Assembly (NCBI GenBank): GCA_963854565.1
Contig: CAWKZT010000038.1
Coordinates: forward strand, 1-15,785
Reading direction: 5' to 3'
DNA from: CAWKZT01 sp963854565
Lineage (GTDB): Bacteria; Actinomycetota; Acidimicrobiia; Acidimicrobiales; JAHEJN01
DNA length: 15,785 nt
Shown here: piece by piece, positions 12,764 through 15,785 of the stretch
Position numbering within the stretch: position 1 is the first letter of the stretch
Layout of the letters: each line of letters opens with the position of its first letter
Translations under genes and position numbers: made by a program
The notes under the pieces: generated by a model
The model's input: only the letters and a program-made list of their open reading frames with translations
The model's database searches: none
What the model was told of the DNA's origin: nothing

Positions 12764-14782
12764 CTATGGAGCTGGCTCCGGTGGGGGCACTGGCGTGGCT
12801 GTTGGCTCAGGAACCGGTGTCGGCGTAGGCGTAGCTGTCGGCTCAGGTGTCGGAGTCGGCGGCGGTTCTACACCAATGAAGATCGTCACCGGCGTTCCCT
12901 GTTCGACCTCACCAAAGGCCAACGGCGCTTGGGAAAGCACCCGGCCAATCTCGCCGGGGTTAACGGTCTCTTGCTCAACAACAACCGCCTGCAGGCCACG
13001 ATTAAACAGTGCCTGTTCGGCCGCGAGTTGCTCGAGGCCAAAAAGGTTCGGTATCTCAGCCATTGGCAAACCGGTGGAAATGAAAATGGTAACCGTGTCG
13101 CCTTCTTCGAGAATTACACCCGTCGCTGGCTCGGTCCGAATGACCAATCCTTCGGCAATCACATCTGATTCTTCTTCGGCCTCGAGAATGCGCAAACCTT
13201 CGTCGGTCAAAGCAACCGTGGCTTGAGCCGGACTGAGGCCCTGCACATCAGGAACGGCCACTTCGCCCGGGCCGAGAGAAACTTCAAGCACAACCGTTTC
13301 GCCCGGTCGTAGCTGTACCCCCGGCAATGGATCCTGGGAAATAACTTCACCGGCAGCAGCATCACTACCGGGCGCATCGCGGACCTCGACAACAAAGCCT
13401 TGACGCTCAAGATCAGCACGAGCCACATCAATATTGCTGCCCACAACCTGAGCTACCGGCCGAGGCTCGGCACCAGCACTAACCATCAAGATCACCGTGC
13501 CACCCTCTTCGAGTAGCACAAAAGCGGCAGGATCTTGCGAGAACACGATGCCTTCAGCGACATCAGTATTATCGACAGTTTGCACATCCACTACAAAACC
13601 GTCACGGCGTAGAGCGGCAACCGCGTCGTCCACCGTTTGATCCACCACACTCGGGATCGTGACCTCTTGAGCAACAGGAGTTTCGTCGACTGGATCATTG
13701 GACAGAATGCTCTGCGCCAACAAGATGCCGCCAATCACAATGATGGCGAGCGCAATTGCACCAACAACGCCATAGACCACTCGGCGTCCGGTGTCGTCGT
13801 AGCCTCGGAACTCATCGACCGGCGCGTGCTGTTGGGTGTACTGCGACTGCACAGGAACCTGCGTCACAGGAATAGCAATAGTTGCGTCCACCGCCGGCAC
13901 GTGTATGACCGTCGGAACAACCACCGCGGGCGGCTTATTCAACTGGATGCCTTCACGGAAACGGCGAAGATCGGCCCGAAGATTTTCGGCTGACGGATAG
14001 CGATTGGCAGGATCCTTCGCCAAACACTTCATGATGATGGCTTCGAGCGCGTCCGGAGCCTGAACACCAAGTTCGGCAAAAGTCGGCGGAGCCTGCTGCA
14101 CATGCTGATAGGCAATCGCCACCGGAGTATCGCCAACAAATGGCGTACGGCCAGTAACACCCTCGTACAACACCACACCCAGCGAATACAGATCACTACG
14201 GGGATCTACCGGTTTACCTTGCGCCTGTTCAGGTGAGAAGTAACTGGCGGTTCCCATCACGGTGCCGGTTTGGGTGAGATTCTCCTGCACGCCCTCGGCC
14301 ACGGCCGTAGCAATGCCAAAGTCGGCAACCTTTACCTGACCATCTTGAGTGATAAGAAGATTGCCACCCTTGAGATCGCGATGCACAATACCTGCCGTGT
14401 GCGCCACAGAAAGTGCGGCCGAAGCATCAATACCTATCTCGGCAACACGATCGGGATGTAGGCGGCCTTCGCTACGGAGGATCTCGGCCAAACTACGGCC
14501 GTCGATGTACTCCATCACGATGTAATAGGTGTTGCCTTCCTGTCCCCAGTCATACACCCCAACAATGTTGGGATGGGTGAGGTTGGCGGCCGCTTGGGCC
14601 TCGCGACGGAATCGTTCAACAAACGATGGATCAGCCGCAAACTGGGCAAACATGACCTTGACGGCCACAGGACGATCAAGAACCTGGTCACGCGCCAAAA
14701 CAACGTCGGACATGCCACCGCGAGCTATGCGGCGATGGAGTTCGTAGCGGCCGCCAAAGACGGTAGGACCTTGTTCTGACAT
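12764..14782 (-). CDS. pknB: PknB-type Ser/Thr protein kinase with four PASTA domains
   Basis: A 672-aa membrane kinase that controls cell-wall synthesis and division in response to muropeptides or lipid II. Residues about 13-275 form the kinase: glycine loop IARGGMSDV, Lys42 (VAVKVM), Glu61, HRDLKGGN (Asp136, Asn141), DFG 154-156 and an activation loop with Thr170 and Thr172, matching the PknB autophosphorylation pair. A juxtamembrane linker precedes one membrane helix at about 335-357. Four extracellular PASTA repeats follow at about 374-437, 441-504, 507-571 and 575-637. The protein ends in a Pro/Thr-rich tail (638-672) with EPTATP repeats. The start is ATG 14782 (MSEQGPTVFGGRYEL); the open frame extends 26 residues upstream but these are not kinase-like. 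TACAAT lies 7 bases upstream. It is downstream of pbpA on the same strand, and no pknA lies between. Confidence 0.95.
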   Translation of the reverse strand: MSEQGPTVFGGRYELHRRIARGGMSDVVLARDQVLDRPVAVKVMFAQFAADPSFVERFRREAQAAANLTHPNIVGVYDWGQEGNTYYIVMEYIDGRSLAEILRSEGRLHPDRVAEIGIDASAALSVAHTAGIVHRDLKGGNLLITQDGQVKVADFGIATAVAEGVQENLTQTGTVMGTASYFSPEQAQGKPVDPRSDLYSLGVVLYEGVTGRTPFVGDTPVAIAYQHVQQAPPTFAELGVQAPDALEAIIMKCLAKDPANRYPSAENLRADLRRFREGIQLNKPPAVVVPTVIHVPAVDATIAIPVTQVPVQSQYTQQHAPVDEFRGYDDTGRRVVYGVVGAIALAIIVIGGILLAQSILSNDPVDETPVAQEVTIPSVVDQTVDDAVAALRRDGFVVDVQTVDNTDVAEGIVFSQDPAAFVLLEEGGTVILMVSAGAEPRPVAQVVGSNIDVARADLERQGFVVEVRDAPGSDAAAGEVISQDPLPGVQLRPGETVVLEVSLGPGEVAVPDVQGLSPAQATVALTDEGLRILEAEEESDVIAEGLVIRTEPATGVILEEGDTVTIFISTGLPMAEIPNLFGLEQLAAEQALFNRGLQAVVVEQETVNPGEIGRVLSQAPLAFGEVEQGTPVTIFIGVEPPPTPTPEPTATPTPTPVPEPTATPVPPPEPAP
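12767..12871 (-). repeat. low-complexity Pro/Thr-coding repeat at the 3' end of pknB
   Basis: Imperfect tandem units encode the 35-residue tail with two EPTATP copies and runs of TP and VP. On the plus strand this appears as two copies of a roughly 29-base GTGGCTGTTGGCTCAGG-like unit. Such tracts expand and contract by slippage. In the protein it is an extracellular disordered or wall-threading tail. Confidence 0.65.
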
Positions 14783-14918
14783 CGCAGCGATTGTAGGTCG
14801 GCTAGAGCGTCCGCTGGTGGCACTGCGCCAGTTGTCACACCAACGCCATTTATGCCACAAACCAGCCTATTCGGTCGGCCGCAACCCTCTTGTTGCTCAG
14901 CGACCGACGTTTAGTGCG
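14783..14918. other. gap between pbpA and pknB with a putative pknB promoter
   Basis: The 136 bases hold no gene. On the minus strand TACAAT (plus positions 14790-14795) ends 7 bases before the pknB ATG, a good TANNNT -10 for a leaderless transcript; the -35 region is poor. This suggests that pknB can be transcribed independently of pbpA. Confidence 0.45.
14790..14795 (-). promoter_or_regulatory. putative -10 element of pknB
   Basis: TACAAT on the minus strand with 7 bases to the ATG at 14782. No ribosome site lies between, and no clear -35 is present. Confidence 0.45.
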
Positions 14919-15785
14919 CTAGCCCTCGCCCAATTGGGCTGTCATTGGTTGCAACGCCGCCGCCAATACGGCCTGGGCGATTGGCGCTGCGGTACCGCCA
15001 CCGGTTTGTTGACCACCACCAGGAAATGCTTCCACCATCACTGCTATCGCCACGGTTGAGGCCTCGCCAACGGGACCACCGAAGCCGATTATCCACGCAT
15101 GAGTATCGTTGGTCGTCGAGAACGTTTCGGCTGTTCCCGTTTTGCCGCCAACTTCAAAACCGGGCACCTGCAAGCCCACCGCAGTGCCGTTGGTCGCGGT
15201 GGTCAACAACATCTGGCGCATTGCCTCAGCAACGCTGGTAACCATCGCCGACTTCCAGACAGAAGGCTTGTACTCCTCAATCTGTTCGCCCTTAACATTG
15301 CGGACCTCAGATAACACATGGGGCTCCATAATGATCCCGCCATTGGTAATCGCCGCCGCGACTAATGCCATCTGTAGCGGCGACGCTCGCACCTCGAATT
15401 GACCAATCGATGCCTGAGCCAACGCGGGCGTGTTCTCGACAATAAAGATGTCGGGGTTCTTGTCACTCGGCCGCAAGTGCGCACCGAAATCTTCCGGGAA
15501 CACCGACGCTACCGAAGCAGTGAGATCGATAGGTGGCGCCTCATTGAAACCAAAATTTTCAGCCTGCTCACGCATGAGCACCGGACCAACGTACTCAGCC
15601 CCAAGCTCCGCAAAGATCGTGTTGCACGAGATTCGGATTCCTTCCGCAATGTCGCCACCACAAGTAGACCCACCAAAGTTGCCAATAGAGGACGTAGTTA
15701 ACGGTGCGGTATAACCCGACGAAGCCGGGAAGGACGGATTATTGGCATCGGCGATGTCGTTGGAAAGTGCCGCCGCTGCCGTCAC
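14919..15785 (-). CDS. pbpA: class B penicillin-binding protein PbpA, C-terminal part (cut by the window edge)
   Basis: The visible 288 residues are the C-terminal part of a transpeptidase that cross-links peptidoglycan outside the membrane. The SxN motif is Ser53-Cys-Asn55 of the visible part (RISCNTIFAELG), and the KTGT box is Lys215 (VGGKTGTAET). ASIGQFEVRASPLQMALVAAAITNGG is the usual segment between them. The catalytic SxxK and the N-terminal membrane anchor lie beyond the right edge, so the true start is not in the window. The identification as PbpA rather than FtsI rests on synteny with pknB and crgA, as in Mycobacterium, where rodA lies further upstream. The stop is 136 bases before pknB on the same strand. 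Confidence 0.88.
   Translation of the reverse strand: MTAAAALSNDIADANNPSFPASSGYTAPLTTSSIGNFGGSTCGGDIAEGIRISCNTIFAELGAEYVGPVLMREQAENFGFNEAPPIDLTASVASVFPEDFGAHLRPSDKNPDIFIVENTPALAQASIGQFEVRASPLQMALVAAAITNGGIIMEPHVLSEVRNVKGEQIEEYKPSVWKSAMVTSVAEAMRQMLLTTATNGTAVGLQVPGFEVGGKTGTAETFSTTNDTHAWIIGFGGPVGEASTVAIAVMVEAFPGGGQQTGGGTAAPIAQAVLAAALQPMTAQLGEG

Noticed and set aside
12756..13226. Plus-strand Gly/Val/Ser-rich open frame opposite pknB
   Set aside because: It is the antisense shadow of the Pro/Thr-coding tail and PASTA region. Its repeats are fully explained by pknB.
15089..15097. Second DnaA-box-like sequence TTATCCACG
   Set aside because: It is one base off consensus, inside the pbpA coding region and isolated, so chance is sufficient.
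1..15785. tRNA/rRNA genes, CRISPR arrays, transposases, prophage or integration sites
   Set aside because: No cloverleaf, regular repeat-spacer pattern, transposase-like protein or flanking att-like repeat was seen on either strand.

Overview
The window looks like a chromosomal segment from a high-GC (by eye mid-to-high 50s percent) actinobacterium, most plausibly a marine or freshwater Acidimicrobiia-type lineage. The right end supports this: crgA (-), a PabA/TrpG glutamine amidotransferase (+), pknB with PASTA repeats (-) and pbpA (-) have the same order and orientation as the origin-proximal crgA-trpG-pknB-pknA-pbpA block of Mycobacterium, but with no pknA between pknB and pbpA. A perfect 9-base DnaA box lies next to crgA. 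The F420-type LLM oxidoreductase and several starts that look leaderless (a TANNNT hexamer 6-8 nt before the start codon) also fit Actinobacteria.

Left block (1-3616): a GntR/UTRA regulator is followed by a SulP anion transporter without a STAS domain, which overlaps by 4 nt a CstB-like persulfide dioxygenase-rhodanese fusion. A 12-base sequence (ATTTGTCCGTAC) occurs just ahead of both the regulator and the transporter, suggesting a local regulon for reactive sulfur oxidation and export of its oxyanion product. A convergent MalY/PatB-type PLP C-S lyase candidate (minus strand) lies next to it.

Central block (4910-8512): this is the most unusual part. A 489-aa protein with an N-terminal thioredoxin-like CPTC domain and a large C-terminal domain I cannot name is followed 22 nt later by a small gene interrupted by an in-frame TGA. 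Read through, that gene encodes a 171-aa UGSC-type selenoprotein (Sec92 in U-G-S-C-T-T-C). A 6-bp perfect hairpin with a G-starting apical loop begins 13 nt after the UGA, as expected for a bacterial SECIS element. The pair is probably a selenium-dependent thiol redox module. An amidase-signature hydrolase lies downstream on the same strand.

Right block (8551-15785): a DoxX membrane protein and an LLM-class flavin oxidoreductase form a minus-strand operon divergent from a thiolase. An 11-bp perfect inverted repeat sits on the DoxX start codon. Then come an 85-aa membrane-anchored Cys-containing small protein, crgA, pabA/trpG, pknB and the C-terminal part of a class B penicillin-binding protein that runs off the window. 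I see no tRNA, rRNA, CRISPR array, IS element or phage gene. No gap between genes exceeds about 180 bases.
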